A stretch of 58,927 nucleotides of DNA, taken from an uncultured Selenomonadales bacterium. GTDB lineage: Bacteria; Bacillota; Negativicutes; Selenomonadales; Selenomonadaceae. The notes under the pieces were generated by a model. It worked only from the letters and a program-made list of their open reading frames with translations. It searched no databases and was not told the origin of the DNA. Position 1 is the first letter of the stretch; each line of letters begins with the position of its first letter. The DNA lies in contig CAMKFB010000007.1 in the NCBI GenBank assembly GCA_946411735.1, positions 1 to 58,927 on the forward strand, in the 5' to 3' direction. A program made the position numbers and the translations under genes. Positions 51,718 through 58,927 of the stretch are shown here, one piece after another.

Positions 51718-52605
51718 ATGGCAACAATCACCCCGAAAATGGTAAAGGACTTGCGCGAGAAGACCGGCGCGGGCATGATGGATTGCAAAAAGGCGTTGGC
51801 GGCAAATGACGGCGACGAGCAGAAGGCAATCGACTGGCTCCGCGAAAAGGGAATCGCGAAGGCGGCAAAGAAATCCGGTCGAGTGGCGGCTGAGGGCGCG
51901 GTCGGCGCCTACGTCAGCGGCGACAGGAAAGTCGGCGTGCTGTTCGAGTTCAATTGCGAGACGGATTTTGCGGCGAAGAACGATCAATTCCGTTCGCTGC
52001 AGGCGAAGTTGATGGAGCTGATCGCGAAAAAGAATCCGAAGGATATCGAGGCGCTCGAGAAGTTGACGCTCGACGGCAAGACAGTCAAAGAGGCGGTCGA
52101 CGAAGCGACGGCGACGATCGGCGAAAAACTTTCGATGCGTCGTTTCGAGCGCTATGTGACGGACGGCGAGCTGACGAGCTACATTCATATGGGCGGCAAG
52201 ATCGGCGTGCTGGTTGACATCATCGACGGCAACGATCGGCTCGGCAAGGATGTGGCGATGCAGATTGCGGCGTCGGTGCCTTTGGCAGTCGACCGCGCGG
52301 GCGTCAAGGCGGACGATCTCGAGCACGAGAAAGAAGTTCTTCGTAAGCAGGCGCTCGAGGAAGGCAAACCCGAGAAAATTATCGAGCGCATGGTCGAAGG
52401 TCGCATCAACAAATTCTATAAGGAAGTTTGCCTGCTCGAGCAGGATTTCGTCAAAGCCGATCCGTCGGAGAAGAAAACCGTCAAGGACATTCTCGGCAAG
52501 GCGAAGGTCGTGCGTTTCGCGCGCTATCAGCTTGGCGAAGGCATCGAGAAGAAGAAGGATGACTTTGCGGCGGAGGTAGCGGCAGCCGCGGGCGTCGCGA
52601 AATAA
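51718..52605 (+). CDS. tsf: Translation elongation factor Ts
   Basis: Guanine nucleotide exchange factor for EF-Tu. 295 aa. N-terminal UBA-like [20 protein letters not shown], then [20 protein letters not shown], core [14 protein letters not shown] near residue 78, and an [24 protein letters not shown] C-terminal block. Directly adjacent to rpsB in the usual rpsB-tsf order. pyrH and frr, which often follow, are replaced here by flagellar genes after a terminator. Confidence 0.97.
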   Translation: MATITPKMVKDLREKTGAGMMDCKKALAANDGDEQKAIDWLREKGIAKAAKKSGRVAAEGAVGAYVSGDRKVGVLFEFNCETDFAAKNDQFRSLQAKLMELIAKKNPKDIEALEKLTLDGKTVKEAVDEATATIGEKLSMRRFERYVTDGELTSYIHMGGKIGVLVDIIDGNDRLGKDVAMQIAASVPLAVDRAGVKADDLEHEKEVLRKQALEEGKPEKIIERMVEGRINKFYKEVCLLEQDFVKADPSEKKTVKDILGKAKVVRFARYQLGEGIEKKKDDFAAEVAAAAGVAK

Positions 52606-52625
52606 ATCGAAAACAAATGCGGCAG

Positions 52626-52660
52626 AGGCGTTGGCGTTAGCGTCGACGCCTTGAATTTTT
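52626..52660 (+). terminator. Terminator after tsf
   Basis: Stem AGGCGTTGGCG / CGTCGACGCCT (wobble pairs tolerated) with loop TTAG, followed by TTGAATTTTT. Confidence 0.75.
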
Positions 52661-52663
52661 ATG

Positions 52664-52691
52664 TTGACAAAGATTGAGACGTTGGTAAAAT
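52664..52691 (+). promoter_or_regulatory. Promoter for flbD-fliL-fliM-fliY
   Basis: TTGACA (52664-52669), a 16-base spacer, then TAAAAT (52686-52691). It looks like a housekeeping sigma-A site and not a flagellar sigma-28 or sigma-54 site. Confidence 0.65.
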
Positions 52692-52719
52692 ATAACAAAG
52701 CGCGAAGGAGTGATTGAAA

Positions 52720-52920
52720 ATGATCAAACTGACAAAATTCAATCCCGATATGCATAAGCACGGCGAGTTTGTTTTGAACGCGGAGATAATCGAGACGATC
52801 GAAGAGACGCCGGACACGGTGATCACGCTTACCAACGGCAAGAAATTGATCGTCGACGAGAACATGGATGAAGTAGTGCGTCGTGTGATGAAATATCGTC
52901 GCGCGATGAAGCAGTTCTGA
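52720..52920 (+). CDS. flbD: Flagellar FlbD family protein
   Basis: 66 aa. MIKLTKFNPDM, then FVLNAEIIETIEETPDTVIT and LTNGKKLIVDENMDEVVRRV, the standard FlbD pattern of the Firmicute flagellar locus. The ATG at 52720 has GAAGGAG 9 bases before it; a TTG at 52714 is too close. In many Firmicutes flbD is followed by motA-motB; here fliL follows at once, so the motor genes are elsewhere. Exact role unknown. Confidence 0.92.
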   Translation: MIKLTKFNPDMHKHGEFVLNAEIIETIEETPDTVITLTNGKKLIVDENMDEVVRRVMKYRRAMKQF

Positions 52921-52939
52921 AAAGGGGGCTTGCGCGAAG

Positions 52940-53470
52940 ATGGCAGACGAAGAGAAAGAGGCGGCGGCAGCCCCGGCGGCGGAGCCCAAGAAAAAATCAC
53001 TCATAATCCTGATCGCGGTGCTGGTCGTGGTCGGGCTGGCATTGGCGGCAGGCATCGCGCTGTTCGTGTCGCAAAAAATGCTCGCCGACGCGCAAAACGA
53101 TCAGATGAACAGCGGCGGCAGCGATATGCGCTTCCACGATACCGGCGTCTTCATCAAAATCGGCGATCCGAAGGAAGGAATCCTTGTCAACGTCGGCGGT
53201 CCCCGCAGCAATAAGTTCCTTAAGATGGGCTTGGTGCTCGAAATGAATCCGAATAAGCAGGACATCATCACCGAGACCGGCGCGTTGCAGCCGATTGCCG
53301 ACACCAAAATTCTCGATATTACGATGCAGTTCCTCCGCTCGACGAAACTCGAGGACTTTGACGCTACCAAACAAGCCGAGCTCAAAAAGCAGCTCAAGGA
53401 TCAGCTCAACGCCGAACTCGGCGGCGGCAGCGTCTACGAAGTGTACATAACCAGCTTCCTGTTGCAATAA
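52940..53470 (+). CDS. fliL: Flagellar basal body protein FliL
   Basis: 176 aa. Short cytoplasmic Lys/Ala/Glu-rich tail, one membrane span (SLIILIAVLVVVGLALAAGI, ~20-42), then a periplasmic stomatin-like domain with FLKMGLVLEMNP and ILDITMQFLRSTKLEDF, ending VYEVYITSFLLQ. It supports torque generation near the stators. AAAGGGGG upstream. Between flbD and fliM. Confidence 0.9.
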   Translation: MADEEKEAAAAPAAEPKKKSLIILIAVLVVVGLALAAGIALFVSQKMLADAQNDQMNSGGSDMRFHDTGVFIKIGDPKEGILVNVGGPRSNKFLKMGLVLEMNPNKQDIITETGALQPIADTKILDITMQFLRSTKLEDFDATKQAELKKQLKDQLNAELGGGSVYEVYITSFLLQ

Positions 53471-53517
53471 TTTTTGACGACACGGTTGACGGCGGATTGA
53501 TGTGAGGTGAGAGATTA

Positions 53518-54522
53518 ATGCCCGACGATATAATGTCGCAGGACGAAATAGACAGGCTACTGAAGGCGTTTTCGGACGGCTCGGTCGACACCTCAATCAG
53601 CACGGAGGCTGCCGAAAAAAAAGTCAAGGTTTACGACTTTAAGCGCCCCGATAAATTCAGCAAGGATCAGATACGCACCCTCTATATGCTCCATGAAAGT
53701 TTCGGGCGCCTCCTCAACACTTACCTGTCGACGCATTTGCGCACGATCGTCAACGTCGATGTGGCCAGCGTCGAGCAGCTCACCTATCAGGAATTCGTGC
53801 AGTCGATGGCCAACCCGTCGGTCATATCAATCCTGAGCGTGCCGCCGCTCAAGGGCAATATCATACTCGAGATCTCGACGGAGATCGCGTTTGCGTTCAT
53901 CGATCGTGTCTTCGGCGGTGACGGCAACACTCAAATGAAGACGCGGACTCTGACCGAGATCGAGGACGCGGTGATGCGGCGCTTCGTCAACACGGCAATC
54001 GCTCATCTCAAAGAGGCGTGGTCGACGGTCGCGTCGATCAATCCGCGGCTCGAGGCGACGGAGAGCAATCCGCAGTTCACTCAAATCGTGCCGCCGAATG
54101 ATATGGTCGTCATCGTGACGATGCAGATGAAAGTCGGCGAGATCGAGGGCATGATGAACATCTGTATCCCTTATCTCGTGCTCGAGCCGATCATGTCGAA
54201 ACTGACGACGACGTTCTGGGTGGCATCGTCGATCTCGAAAGAGCTCAACAAAAACGAGGTCGAGGACATTCGCCGCAAACTCGAGCGCACGAAGGTGCCC
54301 TTCATCGTCGAGATCGGCGACGTCAACATCACGATCAGAGAATTTATGACGCTCGGCTTCGGCGACGTTCTTCAACTGAACACGCGCGTCGAGGACGATC
54401 TGCCTTGCCGGATCGGGAGCAATATAAAATATTACTGCCGCCCGGGAACATCGGGCAAAAAAATGGCGGTGCAGATAACGCGCATCATCACACCCGAAGA
54501 AGAAGAAATTCTTAAAGGTTGA
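53518..54522 (+). CDS. fliM: Flagellar motor switch protein FliM
   Basis: 334 aa, family length. N-terminal CheY-binding peptide MSQDEIDRLLKAF at residues 5-17, CheC-like middle domain (YDFKRPDKFSKDQIRTLYML; FAFIDRVFGGDG near 125), and a C-terminal FliN-like domain (IREFMTLGFGDVLQLNTRVE near 278). ATG with GAGGTGAGAG upstream. Followed by fliY after 30 bases. Confidence 0.96.
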   Translation: MPDDIMSQDEIDRLLKAFSDGSVDTSISTEAAEKKVKVYDFKRPDKFSKDQIRTLYMLHESFGRLLNTYLSTHLRTIVNVDVASVEQLTYQEFVQSMANPSVISILSVPPLKGNIILEISTEIAFAFIDRVFGGDGNTQMKTRTLTEIEDAVMRRFVNTAIAHLKEAWSTVASINPRLEATESNPQFTQIVPPNDMVVIVTMQMKVGEIEGMMNICIPYLVLEPIMSKLTTTFWVASSISKELNKNEVEDIRRKLERTKVPFIVEIGDVNITIREFMTLGFGDVLQLNTRVEDDLPCRIGSNIKYYCRPGTSGKKMAVQITRIITPEEEEILKG

Positions 54523-54552
54523 TAGATATCCTCACTAAAAGGAGGTGCAGCT

Positions 54553-55779
54553 ATGCCCGAGTTGTCACAGGACGAAATAGATGCGTTGCTCGCCGGAGCA
54601 AACAACGATGCAGGCGGCGACAGTGCCGGTTCCGGCGGCGGCGACAAAGAAAATATAGACGGCATCCTGTCGGATATGGAAAAGGACGCGCTCGGCGAGA
54701 TCGGAAATATCTCGATGGGCAGCGCGGCGACGACCCTGTCGGTGCTGTTGGCGCATAAGGTCAACATCACCACACCGACTGTTTCTGTCGCGACGATGGA
54801 TATCATCAAAGAGCACTATCCGATGCCGTACCTGGTCGTCGAGGTCGGTTATACCATCGGCATCGACGGCAATAACGTGCTGGCGATTCAAGCGCAAGAC
54901 GCGGCTATCATCGCCGATTTGATGATGGGCGGCGACGGCACCAAGCCCGAGCAGGAGCTCAACGAAATTCACATGTCGGCGGTCGGCGAGTGCATGAATC
55001 AGATGATGGGCACGGTCGCCACTTCGCTGTCGACCATGTTCAATAAAAAGATTGATATCTCGCCGCCGAAGGTCAATCTGGTCGATTTCGGCGCGGAGGA
55101 AACGATCTCCGAGCTGGTTATGAACGCCGATCCGATCGTGCGCATCTCTTTCCGAATGGAAGTCGAGGGCTTGATCGACAGCGAGATCATGCAGATTTTG
55201 CCGGTCGATGTGGCGAAGGAAATGGTGCAGAGCCTCCTCGGAGGCGGTCCCGATCCCGAAAAGGAAGAACCGGCTCCGCCGCCCCCGCCCCCGCCTCCTC
55301 AACAGGCAGCCGCTCCGCCGCCGCCCCCGCCGCCTCCTCAACAGGCAGCCGCTCCGCCGCCTCAACAAGCGCCGTACGGATATGGAGCGCCGCCGCCGGG
55401 AGCCGCGCAATATGGATATGGAGGTGCACCGCAGATGCAGCCGCACGTTGCAGCCGCTAACGTACCGGTGTCGCCGGCGCAGTTCCAGCCGTTGTCGATG
55501 GAGCCGGTGCAGATCAACGAAGCCAATATCGGCTTGATCTTGGACGTCCCGTTGCAGATCACCGTCGAGCTCGGACGTACCAAAAAGTCTATCAAAGAGG
55601 TACTCGAGCTGGCGACCGGTTCGATCGTCGAGCTTGATAAACTTGCCGGCGAGCCCGTCGAAATTCAAGTCAACGGTCGATATTTGGCCAAGGGCGAGGT
55701 CGTCGTCATCGATGAAAACTTCGGCGTGAGGATCACCGAAATTGCTTCGCCCGCCGAGCGTGCCGCGGGGCTCCGTTAA
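54553..55779 (+). CDS. fliY: Flagellar motor switch phosphatase FliY (CheC-like plus FliN domains)
   Basis: 408 aa. N-terminal CheY-P-binding LSQDEIDALLAGAN; CheC/CheX phosphatase-like domain ~35-235 (LGEIGNISMGSAATTLSVLL and the second helix MSAVGECMNQMMGTVATSLS with its ExxN-type pair); a ~85-residue linker of proline runs (eight in a row, twice) plus QQAAA and YGYG repeats; and a C-terminal FliN/SpoA domain ~325-405 (ILDVPLQITVELGRTKKSIK). The linker is encoded by a 39-bp direct repeat (55273 and 55312). It is the Firmicute-type switch protein. ATG with AAGGAGGTG upstream. Confidence 0.96.
   Translation: MPELSQDEIDALLAGANNDAGGDSAGSGGGDKENIDGILSDMEKDALGEIGNISMGSAATTLSVLLAHKVNITTPTVSVATMDIIKEHYPMPYLVVEVGYTIGIDGNNVLAIQAQDAAIIADLMMGGDGTKPEQELNEIHMSAVGECMNQMMGTVATSLSTMFNKKIDISPPKVNLVDFGAEETISELVMNADPIVRISFRMEVEGLIDSEIMQILPVDVAKEMVQSLLGGGPDPEKEEPAPPPPPPPPQQAAAPPPPPPPPQQAAAPPPQQAPYGYGAPPPGAAQYGYGGAPQMQPHVAAANVPVSPAQFQPLSMEPVQINEANIGLILDVPLQITVELGRTKKSIKEVLELATGSIVELDKLAGEPVEIQVNGRYLAKGEVVVIDENFGVRITEIASPAERAAGLR
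55273..55372 (+). repeat. 39-bp tandem repeat in the fliY linker
   Basis: Two 39-base units (55273-55311, 55312-55350) and a partial third encode APPPPPPPPQQAA blocks. The unit length keeps the reading frame, so copy number can vary without a frameshift. Confidence 0.8.
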
Positions 55780-55795
55780 AATTTTTTTGCGGGGC

Positions 55796-55824
55796 TTGCC
55801 GATTGCCGTTTTGTGTTGTATAAT
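55796..55824 (+). promoter_or_regulatory. Promoter for cheY-fliO
   Basis: TTGCCG (55796-55801), a 17-base spacer, then TATAAT (55819-55824), 57 bases before the cheY ATG. Confidence 0.75.
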
Positions 55825-55880
55825 ATTTTCATCTTAACGGATTTGAATTGAGTTAGAAATCAATAGAGGAGAGATGAACT

Positions 55881-56243
55881 ATGGCAGTTCGAGTGTTGGT
55901 CGTGGACGATGCGGCATTTATGCGAATGATGGTCAAAGACATTCTGACGAAAAACGGCTACGAAGTTGTTGGCGAAGCCGAAAACGGAATGAAGGCGGTC
56001 GAAAAGTATAACGAGCTGCGCCCCGACCTCACGACGATGGATATCACGATGCCCGAGATGGACGGCATCAGTGCGGTCAAAGCGATTCGTAAACTCGATC
56101 CCAATGCCAAGGTTGTGATGTGCAGCGCCATGGGTCAGCAGGCGATGGTCATCGAGGCGATCCAAGCCGGCGCGCGCGACTTCATCGTCAAACCTTTCCA
56201 AGCCGACCGCGTCCTCGAGGCCGTGAGAAAAGCCGTTGGCTGA
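55881..56243 (+). CDS. cheY: Chemotaxis response regulator CheY
   Basis: 120-aa single receiver domain. Acidic pocket VVDDAAF (D9, D10), phospho-acceptor D54 in MDITMPEMDG, S82 in VMCSAMG, K104 in VKPFQ. It shuttles the kinase signal to FliM/FliY. GAGGAGAGATGAACT precedes the ATG. It sits between the switch genes and export-gate genes in the usual Firmicute order. Confidence 0.95.
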   Translation: MAVRVLVVDDAAFMRMMVKDILTKNGYEVVGEAENGMKAVEKYNELRPDLTTMDITMPEMDGISAVKAIRKLDPNAKVVMCSAMGQQAMVIEAIQAGARDFIVKPFQADRVLEAVRKAVG

Positions 56244-56706
56244 TTTTTTGAATGTAATTGCGTCGTCGGCGTCGCGCGCCGAGGCCGCCGGGTATTTGTC
56301 GGGCTACGAAGAAGTCGAGCCGGTAACCGCGGGCGTGTCTTGGTGGTCGACGCTGGCGTACGTGATAAGTTTGATAGCGGTATTCGCGATAGTGCTGGTG
56401 ATGGCGTATGTTTTTGCGCGTCTTATCGGCGGCAAATTGAATGCGCGAATGAGCGGACAGACGGGCAAAGTGCTTGAAAATCTTCCGCTGGGACCCAATC
56501 GCTCTGTCTGCATAGTAGAAATGGCGGGCAGAGTATTTTTATTGGGTATAACGGACAGCTCGATCAACCTTCTGACGGAGATAACGGATGCGGCGGAGAT
56601 TGAGCGATTGCGTCGTGAGGCGCGGGCGATCTCCGAAGATGTCTTTCGACGGGAGTTCGGGACGCTGTCGTCGATAATGGAGCGCTTGACCGCCAAGAAA
56701 AAATAA
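56236..56706 (+). CDS. fliO: Flagellar biosynthesis protein FliO
   Basis: 156 aa. A short N-terminal segment, one membrane span (TLAYVISLIAVFAIVLVMAY, ~39-60), then a FliO domain: VLENLPLGPNRSVCIVEMAG and RVFLLGITDSSINLLTEI. It assists FliP ring assembly. The TTG at 56236 overlaps the cheY stop by 8 bases and lacks a strong ribosome site; translation is probably coupled. It is separated from fliP by about 450 bases of repeats. Confidence 0.87.
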   Translation: MADFLNVIASSASRAEAAGYLSGYEEVEPVTAGVSWWSTLAYVISLIAVFAIVLVMAYVFARLIGGKLNARMSGQTGKVLENLPLGPNRSVCIVEMAGRVFLLGITDSSINLLTEITDAAEIERLRREARAISEDVFRREFGTLSSIMERLTAKKK

Positions 56707-56760
56707 TTTCTCCCGCCCACCCGCCCATCGGGGGCTACGCCCCCTAACCCCCCGTTGGAT
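56707..56760 (+). repeat. Left arm and hairpin module of a mosaic element before the minisatellite
   Basis: CTCCCGCCCACCCGCCC, then the hairpin GGGGGC TAC GCCCCC, right after the fliO stop. This module matches the arm of the carB element. It begins the ~450-base stretch between fliO and fliP, which contains no gene. Confidence 0.6.
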
Positions 56761-57042
56761 AAAGGAGCCGCCCCCGTCAAAGGCAGTCGCCCGTGTCAAA
56801 GGCAGTCGCCCACATCGAAGGCAGTCGCCCGCGTCGAAAGCAGCCGCCCCCGTCAAAGGCAGTCGCCCCCGTCAAAGGCAGTCGCCCGTGTCAAAGGCAG
56901 TCGCCCACATCGAAGGCAGTCGCCCGCGTCGAAAGCAGCCGCCCCCGTCAAAGGTCGGCGCCCCTGATGAAAGCGGTCGCCCGTCGAAGGCAGTCGCCCG
57001 CGTCAAAGGCAGTCGCTCTAGTCGAATGGCGCCGCCCCCGTC
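56761..57042 (+). repeat. 19-bp minisatellite, about 15 units
   Basis: Nine exact-length units (AAAGGCAGTCGCCCNNNTC type) fill 56779-56949, with degenerate units on both sides to 57042. A five-unit block is itself repeated, giving a 95-bp higher-order period (for example 56793 and 56888). 19 is not a multiple of 3, and the repeat reads open in several frames, so the ORFs here are artefacts. It lies inside the flagellar operon between fliO and fliP. Confidence 0.85.
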
Positions 57043-57052
57043 GAAATCGAGG

Positions 57053-57145
57053 GGCGCCGCCGGCGCAGGGTGGGAACTGCTCCGTAAGTTGGGCGCCGCG
57101 CTCGGTGGGTGGGAGCGCAGGCGGCGCCCTTGAGACAATAAATTT
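57053..57145 (+). repeat. Mosaic palindromic element J (core)
   Basis: A 76-bp core (57053-57128: GGCGCCGCCGGCGC to GCAGGCGGCGCC) with a short A/T tail, directly before fliP. With the arm at 56707 it appears to be one element split by the minisatellite. Confidence 0.75.
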
Positions 57146-57158
57146 TGGGAACTGATAC

Positions 57159-57899
57159 ATGAGAGTCATTTTTTTTATTTTGAGCGCGACTCTGCTGCTG
57201 ATCGCTCCGGTCGAGGCGGCGCCCGCGCTCCCGAGCGTCAACGTTGAGGTCGGCACCGCCGAAGGTCCTCAGGACGTCGCAAGCTCACTGCAAGTTCTTG
57301 CCGTCTTGACGGTCGTCAGTCTCGCGCCCGGCATTCTGATCATGACCACATCCTTCATTCGGATTGTAGTCGTGCTCGGATTCCTCCGATCGGCGCTCGC
57401 CACTCAAAACGTGCCCTCCAACCAAGTGATCATCGCGCTCGCGCTCTTCTTGACCTTCTATCTGATGAGCCCTTACTGGTCGCAAGCCAACGAGCAGGGG
57501 CTTCAACCGTATCTCAACGGTCAGATCACGCAAGAGGAAGCGATCAATAACGTCGTCGAGCCAATCCGCGAATTTATGTTTAAGCAGACGCGTGAATCGG
57601 ATTTGGCGCTGTTCGTCAATCTCGCTAACGACGAGCGCCCCGAAACGCAAGACGACGTCTCGACCTTCACGCTGATCCCCGCCTTCATCATCAGCGAACT
57701 CAAAACCGGCTTCCAACTCGGATTTATGATCTACGTGCCGTTCATCGTGATCGATATGATCGTCGCCTCGACGCTGATGTCGATGGGCATGATGATGCTG
57801 CCGCCCGTGATGATATCGATGCCGTTCAAAGTGCTGCTGTTCGTGATGGTCGACGGATGGCATTTGTTGGTGCGGTCGCTGATATTGAGCTTCAAATGA
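57159..57899 (+). CDS. fliP: Flagellar export gate protein FliP
   Basis: 246 aa. N-terminal signal peptide (MRVIFFILSATLLLIAPVEA), then FliP core: SLAPGILIMTTSFIRIVVVL near residue 55, LRSALATQNVPSNQVIIALA, a periplasmic loop, and C-terminal FQLGFMIYVPFIVIDMIVAS plus MGMMMLPPVMISMPFKVLLF. Forms the export gate with FliQ and FliR. The ribosome site is weak (TGGGAAC) and the upstream region is all repeat, so expression may be affected by it. Confidence 0.95.
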   Translation: MRVIFFILSATLLLIAPVEAAPALPSVNVEVGTAEGPQDVASSLQVLAVLTVVSLAPGILIMTTSFIRIVVVLGFLRSALATQNVPSNQVIIALALFLTFYLMSPYWSQANEQGLQPYLNGQITQEEAINNVVEPIREFMFKQTRESDLALFVNLANDERPETQDDVSTFTLIPAFIISELKTGFQLGFMIYVPFIVIDMIVASTLMSMGMMMLPPVMISMPFKVLLFVMVDGWHLLVRSLILSFK

Positions 57900-57914
57900 T
57901 CGGAGGGCGCGCGC

Positions 57915-58184
57915 GTGAGTTCGGAAATCGTAATACAGTTGGCACAAGAGGCGCTGATGATGGTGATGTTGGTATCGGCGCCGATGCTCGGGCTGGGGCT
58001 GATTGTCGGCTTGATGGTGAGCATTTTTCAGGCTACGACATCAATCCAAGAACAGACGCTGGCGTTCATCCCGAAGATCATCGCGGTGTTCGTGGCGATT
58101 TTGATTTTCGGACCGTGGATGTTGAGATTGATGGTTGAGTTCGTGACGGGCATACTCGTCAATCTGCCTCAGAGGATCGGATGA
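57915..58184 (+). CDS. fliQ: Flagellar export gate protein FliQ
   Basis: 89 aa, two membrane helices. IQLAQEALMMVMLVSAPMLG at the N-terminus, then FQATTSIQEQTLAFIPKIIA, the FliQ signature. GTG start with GGAGGGC upstream. The stop overlaps the fliR ATG (ATGA). Confidence 0.95.
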   Translation: MSSEIVIQLAQEALMMVMLVSAPMLGLGLIVGLMVSIFQATTSIQEQTLAFIPKIIAVFVAILIFGPWMLRLMVEFVTGILVNLPQRIG

Positions 58185-58927
58185 TAGATTTCTTTGATTT
58201 GGTACAGAATCACCTCGCGGCGTTCCTGATCATTTTCAGTCGGACGTCGGGGATTTTTATGTTGTCGCCGTTTTTCGGCAGCATGAATATCCCCACGCAA
58301 ATCAAGGCGGCGTTCGCGTTCTCGATCGCAATCATCCTTTACCCCGTTATTCACACGCCCGTCGAGATCCCCGCCGACGTCTGGAATTACGCGCTGATGC
58401 TTTGCGAAGAAATTCTGATCGGTTGGCTGATCGGCTTCGTCGGAGCGTGCGCGCTGTCGGCAATCAACATGGCCGGCAAGGTCATGGACATGCAAGTCGG
58501 CTACGCGGTCGTCAACGTCATGGATCCGACGAGCGGTCAACAGATCGCGCTCATCGGCAGCTTCATGTATAATCTCGCGATCCTGATAATGCTCGTCGTC
58601 AACGGGCATCACATCATCCTGTCGGCGCTGGCGGAGAGTTTCAACACCGTACCGTTGGCGACGGCGGTCTACAACGTGCAGCTGTCGACGCTGATCATCG
58701 ACGTGACGAGCGCAATATTTTTGACGGGAATGAAAATCGCCATGCCCGTGACGTTCGCTATCCTGTTAATCAACGTCGGCATGGGGATTTTGGCGCGCAC
58801 GATGCCGCAGATGAATATCTTCGTGGTCGGCATACCGCTGCACCTGTTCATGGGCACGGGCGTGCTGCTGATGCTGATGCCGTTTTTCGTGTTGTTTTTG
58901 GATGTGGTGTTCAATGCAATGTACCGG
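58181..58927 (+). CDS. fliR: Flagellar export gate protein FliR, partial (C-terminus beyond right edge)
   Basis: 249 codons are visible and the frame is open at the edge; FliR is usually ~255-260 aa, so little is missing. MIDFFDLVQNHLAAFLIIFS, SPFFGSMNIPTQIKAAFAFS near residue 30, EEILIGWLIGFVGACALSAI near 86, VGYAVVNVMDPTSGQQ near 109, and TFAILLINVGMGILARTMPQ near 190. It follows fliQ with a 4-base overlap. Confidence 0.94.
   Translation, partial: MIDFFDLVQNHLAAFLIIFSRTSGIFMLSPFFGSMNIPTQIKAAFAFSIAIILYPVIHTPVEIPADVWNYALMLCEEILIGWLIGFVGACALSAINMAGKVMDMQVGYAVVNVMDPTSGQQIALIGSFMYNLAILIMLVVNGHHIILSALAESFNTVPLATAVYNVQLSTLIIDVTSAIFLTGMKIAMPVTFAILLINVGMGILARTMPQMNIFVVGIPLHLFMGTGVLLMLMPFFVLFLDVVFNAMYR

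Noticed and set aside
56761..57042. CRISPR array
   Set aside because: The repeats are head-to-tail with no unique spacers, the unit is only 19 bp, and no cas genes are present.
56755..57155. Short open frames with Lys/Pro/Arg/Ser repeats between fliO and fliP
   Set aside because: They arise from the 19-bp minisatellite, which is not a multiple of three and reads open in several frames; no sensible start site.

Overview
The window looks like a chromosomal segment of a GC-rich, motile, anaerobic diderm Firmicute of the class Negativicutes, probably a Selenomonas-like rumen or gut member. The reasons are an outer-membrane/LPS gene set (Kdo synthesis, a WaaA-LpxK fusion, Mla, TolC and TamB-like genes) beside Firmicute-type genes: pcrA-ligA, FliY with a CheC-like domain, a short MetH, FlbD, and sigma-A promoters with AGGAGG ribosome binding sites. 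The genus is inference from gene content.

Layout. 1-5169 (minus): mlaD, tolC and a TamB/AsmA-like gene that runs off the left edge. 5302-12638 (plus): waaA-lpxK fusion, kdsB, kdsA, kdsD, two small unknown genes, mlaE, mlaF. 12890-16387 (minus): pncB, aroE and a lone GspE/PilB-type ATPase. 16538-20508 (plus): a histidine kinase without a regulator, nth, fhs. Then tRNA-Glu, an HD hydrolase, a CorC/HlyC-type membrane protein and a DUF554 protein. 23637-28112: a large zinc-ribbon/Fn3-like protein of unknown function paired with a TRAFAC-type (Double-GTPase 2-like) GTPase. A truncated chimeric duplication follows at 28113-28559, then pcrA and ligA. 33238-42858: an AEC transporter, cstA and the pyrimidine genes pyrB-pyrC-carA-carB. 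42940-49204: metH, efp, pfp-rplI, purB. 49485-52605: a 140-aa unknown, an SGNH-like membrane protein, rpsB-tsf. 52720-58927: flagellar genes flbD-fliL-fliM-fliY-cheY-fliO-fliP-fliQ-fliR, the last cut by the right edge.

How they work together. The left third builds and maintains the outer membrane: Kdo is made, activated and transferred to lipid A, and MlaEFD plus the TamB-like protein move phospholipid between membranes. The pyr/car block is a near-complete early pyrimidine pathway. The right end is the C-ring and export-gate part of the flagellar locus.

The least ordinary features are these. (1) A mosaic palindromic repeat with a 75-bp core occurs about every 6 kb between genes, and once inside carB as an in-frame insertion. 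(2) A ten-base palindrome, TCCGCGCGGA, is found about 16 times, mostly inside genes, like the HIP1 palindrome of cyanobacteria. (3) The two-gene GTPase system sits beside recombination debris. (4) A 19-bp minisatellite lies between fliO and fliP. (5) LigA carries a duplicated helix-hairpin-helix segment. All positions and counts were read by eye.
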